Source: Chloroflexi bacterium RBG_16_72_14
Lineage (GTDB): Bacteria > Chloroflexota > Limnocylindria > Limnocylindrales > CSP1-4
Reading direction: 5' to 3'
Assembly: GCA_001797035.1 (NCBI GenBank)
Contig: MGOE01000066.1
Location: 27,257-33,274, forward strand
DNA length: 6,018 bases
Shown: one piece after another, positions 5,889 to 6,018 of the stretch
Layout of the letters: every line of letters starts with the position of its first letter
How positions within the stretch are numbered: position 1 is the stretch's first letter
Position numbers and translations under genes: made by a program
The notes under the pieces: model-generated
The model's input: only the letters and a program-made list of their open reading frames with translations
Database searches by the model: none
What the model was told of the DNA's origin: nothing

Positions 5889-5954
5889 CGCCAGGGCCGA
5901 GCGACGCCAGGGCCGACCGGCGTCAGGCGCCCGAGCGGCGCCAGGTGGTCCCGG
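5889..5954. repeat. short imperfect tandem repeats (~16 bases, four units)
   Basis: Four consecutive units start with CGCCAGG or CGTCAGG: 5889-5904, 5905-5920, 5921-5938 and 5939-5954. The first two match at 14 of 16 bases; the third is 18 bases and the fourth keeps mainly the CGCCAGG head. The array starts in the spacer between the two convergent genes, covers the cysS stop codon and runs into its last codons. Function unknown; it could reflect slippage in low-constraint DNA. Confidence 0.5.
5903..5924. terminator. possible bidirectional hairpin between convergent genes
   Basis: GACGCC (5903-5908) pairs with GGCGTC (5919-5924) around a 10-base loop that could add two further G-C pairs. It lies 30 bases after the glycosyltransferase stop and touches the cysS stop codon. 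A second pairing, GGCGCC at 5926-5931 with GGCGCC at 5937-5942, falls within the final cysS codons. Neither is followed by a T tract in either direction, so an intrinsic terminator is only possible. Confidence 0.3.
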
Positions 5955-6018
5955 CGCGCCCGTCGTGCAGCTCGACGCCGATCGCCGCGAGCTCGTCGCG
6001 GAGCGTGTCGGCACGGGC
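5923..6018 (-). CDS. cysS: cysteinyl-tRNA synthetase, C-terminal end (runs off right edge)
   Basis: The last 31 codons and TGA stop of cysS, read on the minus strand. The product charges tRNA-Cys with cysteine in the cytosol; this end belongs to the appended C-terminal domain that contacts the tRNA anticodon side. The visible residues read ARADTLRDELAAIGVELHDG followed by RAGTTWRRSGA. The helix A-D-x-x-R-D-x-L, then G-(I/V)-x-L-x-D-G-x-x-G-T-T-W-R-R, is the hallmark ending of bacterial CysRS; the E. coli enzyme ends with the same D-G-x-x-G-T-T-W-R-R pattern. This is too short to exclude another protein carrying the same domain, but a genuine synthetase is by far the most likely. The gene converges on the glycosyltransferase-like gene, whose own N-terminus carries a related domain. 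Confidence 0.85.
   Translation of the reverse strand, partial: ARADTLRDELAAIGVELHDGRAGTTWRRSGA

Noticed and set aside
5829..6014. Minus-strand open frame of 61 codons at the right edge
   Set aside because: It is out of frame with the CysRS ending, which reads clearly in another minus-strand frame; the residues are Arg/Ser/Pro-rich noise.

Overview
This is a very GC-rich window, with third codon positions almost all G or C. It looks like chromosomal DNA from a high-GC bacterium, either an actinobacterium or a high-GC Chloroflexota/Limnocylindria-type lineage. GTG starts and two apparently leaderless promoters (TAnnnT boxes 6-7 bases before an ATG) fit that, but the sequence does not fix the taxon. 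I see no RNA gene, CRISPR array or insertion sequence.

Layout: positions 1-3922 hold four tightly packed minus-strand genes, read from right to left. They are a radical SAM protein with a B12-binding-type N-terminal domain (2570-3922), a two-part GNAT-like acyltransferase (1470-2573), an amino acid permease of the APC/AAAP type (322-1473), and the start of an MFS transporter that runs off the left edge (1-309). The first two junctions are 4-base stop/start overlaps (ATGA, then GTGA) and the third gap is 12 bases, so this is very probably one operon. It pairs a radical enzyme and an acyltransferase with two membrane transporters, which suggests a small-molecule or peptide pathway whose product or precursor is moved across the membrane. 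The chemistry cannot be read from sequence alone.

A 153-base divergent intergenic region (3923-4075) separates this operon from two plus-strand genes. These are a CPBP-type (CAAX protease-like) membrane protein with a degenerate active site (4076-4867) and a glycosyltransferase-2-like protein (4883-5872). Each is preceded by a -10-like box that would start transcription at or next to its ATG.

At the right edge, convergent to the glycosyltransferase, lies the last 31 codons of cysS, cysteinyl-tRNA synthetase (5923-6018, minus strand). The most striking observation is that the first ~55 residues of the glycosyltransferase-like protein resemble the C-terminal domain of cysteinyl-tRNA synthetase, the same domain that ends the neighbouring cysS. 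A tRNA-synthetase-type appended domain thus seems to be fused to a glycosyltransferase fold beside the genuine synthetase gene. The two convergent 3' ends are separated by 50 bases carrying short ~16-base tandem repeats and small hairpins.
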